Notes under the pieces: generated by a model | The model's input: the letters and a program-made list of their open reading frames with translations, nothing else | Database searches by the model: none | Told to the model about the DNA's origin: nothing | Made by a program: the position numbers and the translations under genes | Assembly: GCF_900104705.1 (NCBI RefSeq) | Contig: NZ_LT629734.1 | Span: forward strand, 124,001-188,000 | DNA from: Agrococcus carbonis | GTDB lineage: Bacteria; Actinomycetota; Actinomycetes; Actinomycetales; Microbacteriaceae | Direction of reading: 5' to 3' | DNA: 64,000 nt | Shown here: positions 1 through 8,981 of the stretch, in pieces | How positions within the stretch are numbered: position 1 is the first letter of the stretch | How the letters are laid out: each line of letters begins with the position of its first letter

Positions 1-303
1 TCGGCCGAGCCGTCGATCCTCGACGAGACGTTCCAGGCCGACTCGGTCTCCGACGTCGAGGTGCCCTCGATCGCCGAGACGCTCCAGGCGAGCGGCATCG
101 ACCCCCAGGGCGCCGGCTCGACCGAGCAGGTCTCGTCGCAGACGTCGCTCGCCGACGAGGTGCCCGACACCGACCTGGGCGACGCGCTCGACTCGGCCCG
201 CGAGGCCAAGGCCGACGCGCCCGACGTCGACGTGCCGCCCGCCGAGCCCGGCTACGGCCAGGGCAGCTTCGACAGCCCCGAGGGCGGGCCGCGGCACGCG
301 TGA
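1..303 (+). CDS. C-terminal fragment of an unknown acidic protein
   Basis: The frame is open from the first base of the window to a TGA at 301-303, so this is the 3' end of a gene that begins upstream. The visible 100 residues are rich in Asp, Glu, Ser, Ala and Pro, have no hydrophobic segment and look disordered. They end in a Gly/Pro-rich tail. I recognise no domain, so no function is given. The stop overlaps the GTG start of the following phosphodiesterase as GTGA, which suggests the two are translated from one message. Confidence 0.6.
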   Translation, partial: SAEPSILDETFQADSVSDVEVPSIAETLQASGIDPQGAGSTEQVSSQTSLADEVPDTDLGDALDSAREAKADAPDVDVPPAEPGYGQGSFDSPEGGPRHA

Positions 304-1049
304 CCCCCTTCCTGACGCCGACGCCCCCGCGTGTGCTCGCACACCGGGGGCTCGCCGTCGGCGCACCCGAGAACACGATGCTCGCGTTCATCGCCGCCGT
401 CGACGCGGGCGCGACGTTCCTCGAGACCGACGTGCACGCGACCGCCGACGGCGTCGCGGTCATCGCGCACGACCCGAGCCTCGACCGCGTCGCGGGCCGC
501 GACGTCGTGATCGAGCAGACGCTGTGGCGCGACCTGCAGGGCATCGACCTCGGCCAGGGCGCGACGGTGCCCGGCCTGCGCGAGGCGCTGCTCGCGCTGC
601 CGGATGCGAAGTGGAACATCGACCTCAAGTCGGATGCGGCGGTCGCGCCGGCCGTGCGCGCGATCGTCGAGGCGAAGGCGGTCGACCGCGTGCTCGTGAC
701 CTCCTTCTCGGAGCGCCGCCGCCGTCAGGCCCAGCAGCTGCTGCCGGAGGTCGCGACGAGCGCATCGCAGGCGATCGTCGTGCGCGCGCTCGCCGCGCAG
801 CGGCTCGGCCTCCGCGGGCCGCTCGAGCGCGTCCTCGCGCCGGTCGTCGCGCTGCAGGTGCCGCGACGGCACCGCGGGATCGAGCTCGTGACCGAGCGCA
901 GCGTCGCCGCGTTCCGCCGCGCGGGCGTCGAGGTGCACGTGTGGACGATCAACGACCTCGCCGAGATGGAGGAGCTGCTCGAGATCGGCGTCGACGGCAT
1001 CGTCACCGACCGCTGCGACCTCGCGCTGCCGCTCGTCGACCGGCGCTGA
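300..1049 (+). CDS. glycerophosphodiester phosphodiesterase (GDPD family)
   Basis: This is a cytoplasmic GDPD/UgpQ-type enzyme expected to hydrolyse glycerophosphodiesters to glycerol-3-phosphate and an alcohol. The 249 residues are normal for the short family. Visible motifs are HRG at 15-17, the Glu-Asn pair at 24-25, ETDVH at 42-46, the catalytic His-Asp at 57-58, and NIDLK near 106-110, followed by the closing TIN and GIVTD strands of the TIM barrel. There is no signal peptide. The GTG start at 300 overlaps the upstream stop by four bases, which supports this start and translational coupling. The natural substrate cannot be read from the sequence. Confidence 0.9.
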   Translation: MTPFLTPTPPRVLAHRGLAVGAPENTMLAFIAAVDAGATFLETDVHATADGVAVIAHDPSLDRVAGRDVVIEQTLWRDLQGIDLGQGATVPGLREALLALPDAKWNIDLKSDAAVAPAVRAIVEAKAVDRVLVTSFSERRRRQAQQLLPEVATSASQAIVVRALAAQRLGLRGPLERVLAPVVALQVPRRHRGIELVTERSVAAFRRAGVEVHVWTINDLAEMEELLEIGVDGIVTDRCDLALPLVDRR

Positions 1050-1090
1050 GCGGCGGCGGCCGACGTCGGGCGGTGCCCGTCAGCGGCTGC

Positions 1091-1819
1091 TCAGCGCGGC
1101 GGCTTCGGCAGCGCGCGCACGCCCGAGAGGCCCCACTTGGTGACGGCGCCGAGCGTCGCGAGCTCCTCGAACACGCGCATCTTCGACGACCCGACCGCGC
1201 GCTCGATGAAGCCGATCGGCACCTCTGCGATCGTGCCGCCCGCCTGCGCGACCCGCACGGCCATCGCGATCTGGAATGCGTAGGCGTCGACCTCGATCGC
1301 GTCGAGGTCGATCCGCTCGAGGATGCGCGTGCGGTAGACGCGCAGGCTGCTCGTGAGGTCCTTGACGCCCGTCGAGAGCATCGCGCGCGCGTAGGCGTTG
1401 CCGATCTGCGCGGCCCAGCGGCGACGCGGGCCCATGTTCCGCACGTCGCTGCCCTCGACGAATCGCGAGCCGATCACGAGGTCGACGCCGGATTGCGAGA
1501 CCGCGAGCAGCTCGGGCAGGCCGTCGGCGTCGTAGGAGCCGTCTGCGTCGGTGACGACGACCCGCGTGGCTCCGCGCGACATCGCGAAGCGCATCCCCTC
1601 GATGACCGCCGAGCGGTAGCCGCGCTCGGTGCGGTGGATGACGAGCGTGCCGGCGTCGGCCTTCGCGAGGCGGTCGGCGAGCTCGCCCGTGCCGTCGGGG
1701 CTGCCGTCGTCGATGATCACCAGCTCGGCGTGCGGCACCGACTGCCGCAGGCGGCCGACCGTGCGCTCGAGACCCTCGATCTCGTCGTAGGTCGGCACGA
1801 CGATCATGACGTCAGGCAT
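1091..1819 (-). CDS. ppm1: polyprenol-phosphate mannosyltransferase (Ppm1-like, GT2)
   Basis: A GT2-fold transferase related to dolichol-phosphate mannose synthase, expected to move mannose from GDP-mannose to a polyprenyl phosphate for lipoglycan and protein mannosylation. In 242 residues it shows the N-terminal VPTYDE motif, IIDDGSPDGT at about 35-44 and the metal-binding DADGS at 91-95. It has no C-terminal membrane domain. The ATG at 1817-1819 overlaps the lnt stop by eight bases. In Mycobacterium tuberculosis the same two activities are fused in one protein (Rv2051c), and the adjacency here supports the assignment. A longer in-frame start exists but would lie inside lnt. Confidence 0.88.
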   Translation of the reverse strand: MPDVMIVVPTYDEIEGLERTVGRLRQSVPHAELVIIDDGSPDGTGELADRLAKADAGTLVIHRTERGYRSAVIEGMRFAMSRGATRVVVTDADGSYDADGLPELLAVSQSGVDLVIGSRFVEGSDVRNMGPRRRWAAQIGNAYARAMLSTGVKDLTSSLRVYRTRILERIDLDAIEVDAYAFQIAMAVRVAQAGGTIAEVPIGFIERAVGSSKMRVFEELATLGAVTKWGLSGVRALPKPPR

Positions 1820-3410
1820 CCGCATCCTTCCGCTGTCGGGCGCGGGCGATGCCGAAGCCGGCCAGCGCGAGAGCGCTGCCGACGCACAGCGCCCACTCGA
1901 TCCATCCTCCCAGCCGGATGCCCGGCGTGACCGTCGACGACAGCGGGAGGTCCTCCAGCATGGCACCGGGCGCATACTGCGGCAGGCGGTCGATGATCGC
2001 GCCGTCGGGCCCGATCATGGCGCTCGTGCCCACGGTCGAGATGTTGACCACGGCGCGCCCGGCCTCGGCGGCGCGCAGCTGGGCGATGGCGAGCTGCTGC
2101 ACGTTCTCGGGCGAGCCCTCGCCGAAGTCGGCGTTGTTGGTGGGCGCGAGGATGATCTCGGCGCCGTGGTCGAGCACCATCTCGCGGGCGAGCGAGTCGT
2201 CGATGATGTCGAAGCAGATCGCGAGCCCGGCGTGCACGCCCGCGACGTCGAAGGCGTTCGCGCTCGAGGGGTCGATCGAGAAGTCGCGCGGGATGAGCTC
2301 GAGGAAGCCGAGCGCGTCGAGCACCGGCTCGAAGAAGGCGCGCGAGGGCAGGTACTCGGCGAACGGCACGGGATGCCGCTTCCGGTACTCGGCGACGACG
2401 CCCTCGCCGGGCTCGACCTGCAGCAGGGCGTTGTAGGTGTCCTCGCCGTCGCGCGTGACGGTGCCGACGACGAGGGGCGCGTCGAACTCGCTCGCGACCC
2501 GGTCGAGCACGGCCATCGTCGCCGGCGACTCGTCGGCGTAGAACTCCGCCGCGTTCTCGGGCCACACCAGCAGGTCGAGCTGCTCGCCCTCGAGCGCGGC
2601 CGTCGCGTCGACGTGCTGCTGCAGGATCTCGCCCGGCGTGTAGGGCGCGAGCAGGCCCGCCTCGCTGTCGCCCTGCACCGCGCCGACGCGGATCGTGCCG
2701 GTCTGCTCGACGGGGAACGCCGGGATCGCGACCGCGAGGATCACCGCGGCGGCGCCGAGCGTGAGGCGGCGGCGCAGCATCGTGCGGTGGTGCAGCACGA
2801 GCTGCACGGTCAGCGCCGAGAGCGCCGCGACGAGGAACGTCAGGCCCGTGAAGCCGACCCAGCTCGTCGTGTCGGCGAGCGGGCTGGCCGCTTGCGAGTG
2901 CGCGAGCCTGCCCCACGCGAACCCGCCCCACGGCACGGTCGAGGAGAGCGACTCGCGGAGGGTCCAGAGCCCCGCGAGCAGCAGCGGCATCGCGGCGAAC
3001 GCGCCGAGGGGACCGCGGGCGCGCGGCTCCGCCCATCGCCACGCGAGCGCGAGCACGACGCCGCCGAACCCCCACCAGATCGCCATCCAGGCGGTGAGGG
3101 CGATGAGCGGCACGGGGCCGAGGTACACGGTGATCCACTGGATGTGGAGCAGGAAGAAGAGGCCGCCGGTCGTGAGGCCCAGGGCGAACGCCGCGCCGAG
3201 CCGACGGCCCCGCAGCGCGAGCATCGCGAGGGCGACGGCGGGCACGATGAGCGGCCACCAACCCACGGGCTGGAAGGCGAAGGGCATGATGGCGCCGGCG
3301 AGGATCGCCGCGGCCCACGCGTACGCCGTCGGCAGCGGCGCGCGGGCGCGCGTGCGCGCGGGGCGCGGCTGGATGCCGGCCCCGCTGATGGGGTTGGAGG
3401 GTGCGGTCAC
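1812..3410 (-). CDS. lnt: apolipoprotein N-acyltransferase
   Basis: Integral membrane enzyme that N-acylates the lipid-modified cysteine of lipoproteins. The N-terminal half of this 532-residue protein holds about seven hydrophobic segments, and the C-terminal half is a nitrilase-like domain. The catalytic triad is visible as Glu285 (in VWPEN), Lys344 (in YRKRHPVPF) and Cys399 (in LAICFD). The GTG start at 3408-3410 overlaps the helY stop as GTGA. In actinobacteria Lnt often works beside the mannosyltransferase Ppm1, which follows directly. Two lipoproteins that could be substrates are encoded in this window: the FKBP near 9 kb and the sugar-binding protein near 42 kb. Confidence 0.93.
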   Translation of the reverse strand: MTAPSNPISGAGIQPRPARTRARAPLPTAYAWAAAILAGAIMPFAFQPVGWWPLIVPAVALAMLALRGRRLGAAFALGLTTGGLFFLLHIQWITVYLGPVPLIALTAWMAIWWGFGGVVLALAWRWAEPRARGPLGAFAAMPLLLAGLWTLRESLSSTVPWGGFAWGRLAHSQAASPLADTTSWVGFTGLTFLVAALSALTVQLVLHHRTMLRRRLTLGAAAVILAVAIPAFPVEQTGTIRVGAVQGDSEAGLLAPYTPGEILQQHVDATAALEGEQLDLLVWPENAAEFYADESPATMAVLDRVASEFDAPLVVGTVTRDGEDTYNALLQVEPGEGVVAEYRKRHPVPFAEYLPSRAFFEPVLDALGFLELIPRDFSIDPSSANAFDVAGVHAGLAICFDIIDDSLAREMVLDHGAEIILAPTNNADFGEGSPENVQQLAIAQLRAAEAGRAVVNISTVGTSAMIGPDGAIIDRLPQYAPGAMLEDLPLSSTVTPGIRLGGWIEWALCVGSALALAGFGIARARQRKDADA

Positions 3411-5839
3411 TGGGCCGATCCCGACGACTCCACGACGCCGCGGCGGATCGCGTCCACCGCATCCCGAGCCGTGCGCGCGAGGCGCTTTGGCGCGACCTGC
3501 TCGATCTGCTCGAGCAGGTCGATCGTCTGCTTCGTCCAGCGCACGAAGTCGCCCGCGGCGAGCTCGGTGTCGCGCAGCACGCCGTCGAGCGGGTAGCCGC
3601 GCGCCCATCGGTGCATCGCGAGGGTGAGCCCCGTCTGCAGGGGCTCGGTGCCGGGCATGCGGTGCGCCTGCTCGAGGTCGTCGAGCCTCGCCCAGAGCGT
3701 CTGGGTCGCGTCGAGGGCGTCGAGGAAGGGGCCCTTCGGCAGCATCCGCTCGGGCAGCATGCCCTCGTCGCGGCGCCCCTCGAAGACGAGCGCGCACGCG
3801 AGCGCGGCGAGCCCGGCGGCGTCGAGCCCCGTCCACAGCCCGCGGCGGATGCTCTCGGCCGTCAGCAGGTCGCGCTCGCCGTAGATGCGGCGCAGCACCT
3901 CGCCGGCGGCCGTGACGTGCGTGCCGTCCTCGGTCTCCTCGAGGTAGTCGAGCTCGCGCAGCACCTCGGTGATGCGGTCGAAGGTCTGCGCGATCGCGCC
4001 GGTGCGGCGGTCGATCTGCCGCTCGGCCTTCTCGATGTCGCGGCGCAGGCGCCAGTAGCGCTCGCCCCAGCGCGCGTGCTGCTCGCGGTCGGGGCACGCG
4101 TGGCAGGGGTGCTGCCGCATGCGGCGCCGCAGCGACTGCAGCTGCCGCTGGAGCGCGTCGTGCTCGCCGTGGCCGAGGTCCTTGCGCTGCGCGTCGCGCT
4201 CGAGGTCGCTCGCCTCTCGGCGGAGCGCCGCGTACTCGGTGAAGTCGCCCAGGTGGCACGTCATCGACGAGGCGTAGCCGGCGAGGCTCGCGCGCTGGTC
4301 GACGACGCGGCGCGCGAGCTGCACGACCGAGCGGTCGGCCTGGAACTGCGCGAACGACGTCTCGAGCACCTCGCGCGTGCCCGCGACGCCGAGGCGGTCG
4401 ACGAGGTTGACCGCCATGTTGTAGGTGGGGCTGAAGCTCGAGTGCAGCGGGTAGGTGCGGCGCGACGCGAGCGAGGCGACCTCGACGGGCTGCAGCCGGC
4501 CGTTCCAGATCACGACCGCGTGGCCCTCGGTGTCGATGCCCCGTCGGCCGGCGCGGCCGGTGAGCTGGGTGTACTCCCCCGGCGTGATGCGCACGCGCGC
4601 CTCGCCGTTGAACTTCTCGAGCTGCTCGAGCACGACGGTGCGGGCCGGCATGTTGATGCCGAGCGCGAGGGTCTCCGTCGCGAACACGACCTTGAGCAGG
4701 CGCGCGCGGAAGAGCTCCTCGACGACCTCCTTGAACACGGGCAGGAGGCCCGCGTGGTGGGCGGCGACGCCCCGCTCGAGGCCGTCGCGCCAGTCGAAGT
4801 AGCCGAGCACGCCGAGGTCGGCGTCGTCGAGCAGCCGCGTGCGCTCGTCGACGATCGCGCGGATTTCGGCGCGGTCCTCGGGCGTCGTGAGGCGCACGCC
4901 GCCGTCGACGACCTGCCGCACCGCCGCGTCGCATCCGGCGCGCGAGAAGATGAAGTCGATCGCCGGGAGCATCTCGTTGCGGTCGAGCAGGTCGATGAGC
5001 TCGACGCGGTCGACGCGCGGCGGGCCGCCGAAGCCGCCGCCGGGTCGCCGGCCGCCGCGCTGCGGGCGGCGCGAGCGGTAGCGGTTGTGTCCGCCGCGGT
5101 CGCGGTGGCCCCGAGCCGCGGAGTCGGCGATGTCGGTGCCGCGGGCGAGCTCCATCAGCTCGCGGCTCGGCCGGTGCGACTCCTCCCCCGCCTTCGAGTC
5201 GAAGAGGTCGACGAGGCGGTCGCGGATGTGCACGTGCGCGTCGAGCGGCACGGGCCGGTGCTCGCTCACGATCACCTTCGTGTCGCCGCGCACGGCGTCG
5301 AGCCACGCGCCGAACTCCTCGGCATTCGAGACGGTCGCCGAGAGCGAGACGAGCCTCACGTGCCTCGGCAGGTGGATGATGACCTCCTCCCACACCGCTC
5401 CGCGGAACCGGTCGGCGAGGTAGTGCACCTCATCCATCACGACGTACTCGAGCTGCGAGAGGTCGCGCCCCTCGTAGAGCATGTTGCGCAGCACCTCGGT
5501 CGTCATGACGACGATGCGCGCGTCGCCGTTGATCGACGTGTCGCCGGTGAGGAGCCCGACGTCGGCCGCGCCGTAGACCTCGGTGAGCTCTCGGAACTTC
5601 TGGTTCGAGAGCGCCTTCATCGGCGTCGTGTAGACGACGCGGCCCGTGGGCGCCTGCATCGTGAGGTGGATCGCGAACTCGGCGACGACGGTCTTGCCGG
5701 CGCCGGTCGGGGCCGCGACGAGCACGCTCGAGCCCGCCTCGATCGCCTCGCACGCCTCGCGCTGGAACGGGTCGAGCCCGAACGGCATCGCGCGGGCGAA
5801 CGCGTCGGTCGCGATCGTCGCGCGCGCCTCCGCGCTCAT
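3407..5839 (-). CDS. helY: Ski2-like DEVH-box RNA helicase (HelY)
   Basis: An 810-residue ATP-dependent RNA helicase of the Ski2/Mtr4 superfamily. Visible are the Walker A APTGAGKT at 43-50, TTPMKALSNQ, the DEVH box at 136-139, SAT at 167-169 and the motif VI sequence TGRAGRRGID, followed by a long C-terminal helical region. Residues about 241-276 are an Arg/Gly-rich insertion between the two RecA domains and look disordered. The ATG at 5837-5839 overlaps the tatC stop as ATGA. The order tatA-tatC-helY also occurs in mycobacteria. Its RNA targets are unknown. Confidence 0.93.
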   Translation of the reverse strand: MSAEARATIATDAFARAMPFGLDPFQREACEAIEAGSSVLVAAPTGAGKTVVAEFAIHLTMQAPTGRVVYTTPMKALSNQKFRELTEVYGAADVGLLTGDTSINGDARIVVMTTEVLRNMLYEGRDLSQLEYVVMDEVHYLADRFRGAVWEEVIIHLPRHVRLVSLSATVSNAEEFGAWLDAVRGDTKVIVSEHRPVPLDAHVHIRDRLVDLFDSKAGEESHRPSRELMELARGTDIADSAARGHRDRGGHNRYRSRRPQRGGRRPGGGFGGPPRVDRVELIDLLDRNEMLPAIDFIFSRAGCDAAVRQVVDGGVRLTTPEDRAEIRAIVDERTRLLDDADLGVLGYFDWRDGLERGVAAHHAGLLPVFKEVVEELFRARLLKVVFATETLALGINMPARTVVLEQLEKFNGEARVRITPGEYTQLTGRAGRRGIDTEGHAVVIWNGRLQPVEVASLASRRTYPLHSSFSPTYNMAVNLVDRLGVAGTREVLETSFAQFQADRSVVQLARRVVDQRASLAGYASSMTCHLGDFTEYAALRREASDLERDAQRKDLGHGEHDALQRQLQSLRRRMRQHPCHACPDREQHARWGERYWRLRRDIEKAERQIDRRTGAIAQTFDRITEVLRELDYLEETEDGTHVTAAGEVLRRIYGERDLLTAESIRRGLWTGLDAAGLAALACALVFEGRRDEGMLPERMLPKGPFLDALDATQTLWARLDDLEQAHRMPGTEPLQTGLTLAMHRWARGYPLDGVLRDTELAAGDFVRWTKQTIDLLEQIEQVAPKRLARTARDAVDAIRRGVVESSGSAQ

Positions 5840-6621
5840 GCCCGCACCTCGGCGGCGCGGCGCTCGCGCTTGGCCCGGCGTCGGTCGACGAGGAGCGCGA
5901 TGCCCGTCGCGGCGAAGTAGAGCACGACCATCGGCACCGCGATGATGAACATGCTCAGCACCTCGCCCGCAGGGGTGACGAAGGCGCCGAAGAGGGTCGC
6001 GACCAGCACGGCCCAGCGCCAGCCCCCCAGGATCGTGCGCCCCTCGACGATGCCCGCGAGGTTGAGGAAGACCACCACGAGCGGCAGCACGTAGGCGACG
6101 CCGACCGCGAAGACGAGCTTGAGCGAGAAGTCCCAGTAGTCGGATGCGCCGAGGAAGGCCGTGAAGCCGTCGGGCGCGAAGCCGACGAAGAGGCGGATGA
6201 TGCGCGGCAGCACGAACCAGCCCGTCGCGCAGCCGCCGGCGAACAGCGGCACCGCGGCGGCGATGAAGCCGAAGACGTAGCGCCGCTCGACCGTGCGCAG
6301 CGCCGGGACGACGAAGGCGAGCAGCTGCCAGATCCACACGGGGCTCGCGATGATGAGGCCGAGCATGAAGCCGATGCGCATCTGCACGTCGAACGCCTGC
6401 GTGATGTTCGTGAAGTTGAGGTCGACCTCGAGCCCCGCGGCCTTGAGGTCGTCGAGCGGCGCGCTCAGCAGGTAGAGCACGGGCTTCGCGAGGAAGAAGC
6501 CGCCGATCGCCGCCGCGACGATCGCCGCGGCGGAGATGTAGAAGCGGCGCTTGAACTCGCGGAGGTGCTCGCCGAGCCGCATCCGGCCGTCGCGATCAGC
6601 CGTGCGCCCCTTGCGGGCCAT
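5836..6621 (-). CDS. tatC: Sec-independent protein translocase TatC
   Basis: The multispanning receptor subunit of the twin-arginine translocase, which exports folded proteins carrying twin-Arg signals. The 261-residue protein has the conserved N-terminal HLREFKRRF box at about 19-27 and six predicted membrane segments. It also has the conserved PxW region (SPVWIWQLLAFVVPAL) and a charged C-terminal tail. It starts four bases after the tatA stop, so the two are one transcription unit. No tatB is visible nearby; if a separate TatB exists it is encoded elsewhere. Confidence 0.96.
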   Translation of the reverse strand: MARKGRTADRDGRMRLGEHLREFKRRFYISAAAIVAAAIGGFFLAKPVLYLLSAPLDDLKAAGLEVDLNFTNITQAFDVQMRIGFMLGLIIASPVWIWQLLAFVVPALRTVERRYVFGFIAAAVPLFAGGCATGWFVLPRIIRLFVGFAPDGFTAFLGASDYWDFSLKLVFAVGVAYVLPLVVVFLNLAGIVEGRTILGGWRWAVLVATLFGAFVTPAGEVLSMFIIAVPMVVLYFAATGIALLVDRRRAKRERRAAEVRA

Positions 6622-6624
6622 CGG

Positions 6625-6834
6625 CTACTTCCGGTCGGTGCTCGAGGCGGGGTCGTCCGACTCCGGCGCCGTCGCCTCGTCCTTCGAGCCGTCCTTGACT
6701 TCCTTCTTCAGGATGTTGACCGACTGGCCGATGCTGCGCGCGAGCGCCGGCAGCTTCGCCGCCCCGAAGATGAGGATGACGATGAGCAGGATGATCCACC
6801 AATGCGATGCCGCATTGCCAAAGAATCCACCCAT
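6625..6834 (-). CDS. tatA: twin-arginine translocase subunit TatA
   Basis: A 69-residue pore-forming Tat subunit with the standard layout: a short periplasmic N-terminus, one hydrophobic helix (about 12-24), the FGxxKLP hinge at 23-29, an amphipathic helix and a charged tail. The ATG at 6832-6834 is chosen because the TatA homology begins there and a GAGGGG ribosome site lies 6 to 7 bases upstream. It is the first gene of the tatA-tatC-helY-lnt-ppm1 run. Confidence 0.95.
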   Translation of the reverse strand: MGGFFGNAASHWWIILLIVILIFGAAKLPALARSIGQSVNILKKEVKDGSKDEATAPESDDPASSTDRK

Positions 6835-6898
6835 GATCGCCCCTCGCCCGTTCTCGGTCGGCCAGTGTCTCGGCCGGCCAGTGCCTCGGTCGTCGTCC

Positions 6899-6904
6899 AT
6901 CCTA
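6899..6904 (-). promoter_or_regulatory. -10 box (TAGGAT) of the tatA operon
   Basis: On the minus strand TAGGAT lies about 65 bases before the tatA start, predicting a leader of about 58 bases. No clear -35 is seen. The 15 bases at 6894-6908 are identical to those around the secG -10 box. Confidence 0.5.
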
Positions 6905-6979
6905 CCGCGCCGATGAGCGCATCCGCTCAGGCGCGCGCTCAGTCGTGCACGGGCGCCGGGAGGGTCAGGCGCCGGGCGG

Positions 6980-7927
6980 TCAGGCGCCGGGGGCGGCCGC
7001 GCGCTCGGCCGCGCCGAGCGCCTCGACGGCGAACCGGTGCATCGCGCGGCGCAGGCTCGCGGGCGCGACGATCTCGGCGTCGCCGCCGCACGAGGCGACC
7101 GCGCGCAGCACGCTCGCCTCGCTCCACACCTCGATCTCGAGCCGCACGCGGCCGTCGCCCAGCGCGACGGGCTCGGAGGCCGCGTAGTCGCGCAGCATCG
7201 CGGCCGCGGCAAGCGTCGCGACGACGTGGGCGCGTCCCGCGACCGTGCGCTCCCGCTCGGGCAGCGCATCCGGCCACGCGTCGGTCGAGGGCTCGACCGA
7301 CTCGATGCGGTCGAGGCGGTAGGTGCGGAGCCCCTGCCGGTCGAGGTCGACGCCCTCGACGAAGACCTGGCCCTCGCGCAGGTCGAGCCGCAGCGGCGCG
7401 ACGCGGCGTCGCTGCGAGCCCTCGTCGGGCTTGCGGTAGTCGATCGTGAGCACGCGCCGATCGCGGATCGCGTCGCGGACGAGCTGCGCGGCGCGCGGCA
7501 CCGCGAGGGCGTCGACCGCGACGGTCTCCGCGCCGTGGGTCGTGGCGCGGCGCAGCTTGTCGCGCAGCGTCTCGACGCGCGCGGGATCGGCGCCCGTGTA
7601 GCCGGCGACGAGGGAGAGCCCCGCGATGAGGGCGCTCGCCTCGCGCGGCGAGAGCCGCACCGACTCGTCCTCGAACGCCGGGCGCTGCGTGACCGAGATG
7701 AGGTCCTGCTCCTCGAACGCGTCGAAGTCGATGTCGAAGCGGATGAAGTCGCCCGCGCCGTCGGGCACGCCCGACATGAACACCCGCTGCACGGCCTCGC
7801 GGATGCGCGCCTCGGGCACGTCGAAGTGCGCCGCTGCCTCCTGCACCGAGACCGACCCGGATGCGGTGGCGTACTGGATGAGCGAGAGCAGCAGGCCGAT
7901 GCCCCGCTCCACGCGGCCGGTGCTCAT
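6980..7927 (-). CDS. pafC: WYL-domain transcriptional regulator PafC
   Basis: A 315-residue regulator with an N-terminal winged-helix region (about 1-60) and a central WYL domain containing the variant core TIDYRKPDEG, followed by a WCX-type C-terminal domain. In mycobacteria PafB and PafC together form the activator of most LexA-independent DNA-damage genes. The ATG at 7925-7927 overlaps the pafB stop as ATGA, so the two subunits are translationally coupled. Despite the gene name, there is no pupylation gene here. Confidence 0.9.
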   Translation of the reverse strand: MSTGRVERGIGLLLSLIQYATASGSVSVQEAAAHFDVPEARIREAVQRVFMSGVPDGAGDFIRFDIDFDAFEEQDLISVTQRPAFEDESVRLSPREASALIAGLSLVAGYTGADPARVETLRDKLRRATTHGAETVAVDALAVPRAAQLVRDAIRDRRVLTIDYRKPDEGSQRRRVAPLRLDLREGQVFVEGVDLDRQGLRTYRLDRIESVEPSTDAWPDALPERERTVAGRAHVVATLAAAAMLRDYAASEPVALGDGRVRLEIEVWSEASVLRAVASCGGDAEIVAPASLRRAMHRFAVEALGAAERAAAPGA

Positions 7928-8955
7928 CGGGGCTCCTCCTCGGCGTGCGCGTCGCGGATGCGCTCGAGGCGCTCGCGCACGAGCTCGCGCTGCTCGTCGG
8001 GCCACGCGACGGCCACGTCGGCGCCGAAGCCGGCGAGCTCGTCGGCGATGAGGTGGCGGTCGGCGTGGTGGATGACGAGCAGGCCGTCCTCCTCCGCGGT
8101 GCCCGGCCGGTGGCGCAGCCGGATGTCGGCGTCGCTGCCCGGCACGGCGTGGACGCCGACGGTCGCCGAGGCCCAGATCTCCTCGAGCTTCGCGAGGGCC
8201 GTCGCCGCCGCATCGGCGGGCGCCTCGAAAGGGCGCTTCGCCGCGCGGTCCTTGACGGGCGAGACGATGCGCTGCATGAGGAACGTGCGGGGGGCGTCCG
8301 CGCCGAGGTCGTGCCCGACGAGCATCCATCGCCCGCGGAAGAGCACCGTCGCCCACGGCTGCACCGTGCGGGTACGGGGCTCGCGCTCGCCGGGCTTGAG
8401 GTAGTCGAAGACCACCTCGCGTCTGCGGTCGGCGGCCCGCTTGAGCGCCTGGAACGCGCTCTCGCGCGGGCGCTGGCGCGGCTGCAGGATGGCGGCTGGG
8501 CTCGCGGTCGGCGCCGGCTCGACGCTGCGCCCGGGCGTGCGCTCGAGCGGCAGCCCGCCGCGGAACTCCGGGTCGGCGCGCAGCTTGAGCGCCGCGCGCT
8601 GCGCCTCCTCGGTGAGGCCGCCCTCGTGCCACACGCGCAGCGCGAGGTCGAGCAGGTCGCGCTCGTCGGCGTCGAACTGCAGCTCGGCCGGATCGCCGAG
8701 CACGCCGTCGAGCACGCGGTAGCGCGCGTCGTGGTTGCTGTCGTCGCCGGGCGGCTGCACGACGTCGATCACGATGCCGAGCTCGCGCAGGGCGTCCTTG
8801 TCGCGCTCGAACATGCGCTCGAGCGCGTCGCCCGCGGGCTGGCCCTGGTAGCCGGCGACGCGCTCGAAGAGCTCCTGCTTCGTGACGCCCGCCCGGGTGT
8901 CGACGAGCGCGAGCAGCAGCGAGAACTGCCGCTCCTCCGCCTCGATCCTGGCCAT
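7924..8955 (-). CDS. pafB: WYL-domain transcriptional regulator PafB
   Basis: A 343-residue paralogue and partner of PafC. It has an N-terminal helix-turn-helix segment (GVTKQELFERVAGYQG, about 24-39). The WYL core reads VVFDYLKPGER and is followed by a WMLVGHDLGADAPRTFLM strand region. In mycobacteria the PafBC heterodimer senses DNA damage independently of the proteasome. The ATG at 8953-8955 gives a normal family length. It lies 26 bases after the FKBP gene and overlaps pafC by four bases. The C-terminus is acidic. Confidence 0.9.
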   Translation of the reverse strand: MARIEAEERQFSLLLALVDTRAGVTKQELFERVAGYQGQPAGDALERMFERDKDALRELGIVIDVVQPPGDDSNHDARYRVLDGVLGDPAELQFDADERDLLDLALRVWHEGGLTEEAQRAALKLRADPEFRGGLPLERTPGRSVEPAPTASPAAILQPRQRPRESAFQALKRAADRRREVVFDYLKPGEREPRTRTVQPWATVLFRGRWMLVGHDLGADAPRTFLMQRIVSPVKDRAAKRPFEAPADAAATALAKLEEIWASATVGVHAVPGSDADIRLRHRPGTAEEDGLLVIHHADRHLIADELAGFGADVAVAWPDEQRELVRERLERIRDAHAEEEPR

Positions 8956-8981
8956 CAGGACGCCGCCGTGACGCCGACGGC

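Noticed and set aside
3401..5920. Long open frames opposite known genes, for example 3401-5920 plus, 1812-5393 minus upstream part and 54958-58131 plus upstream part
   Set aside because: They mirror real genes in other frames, have Arg/Ala/Asp-rich low-complexity translations and arise from the high GC at third codon positions.
6841..6895. Direct repeats of GGCCAGTG in the tatA leader as a regulatory element
   Set aside because: Only two short imperfect copies are present, and chance is likely in this composition.
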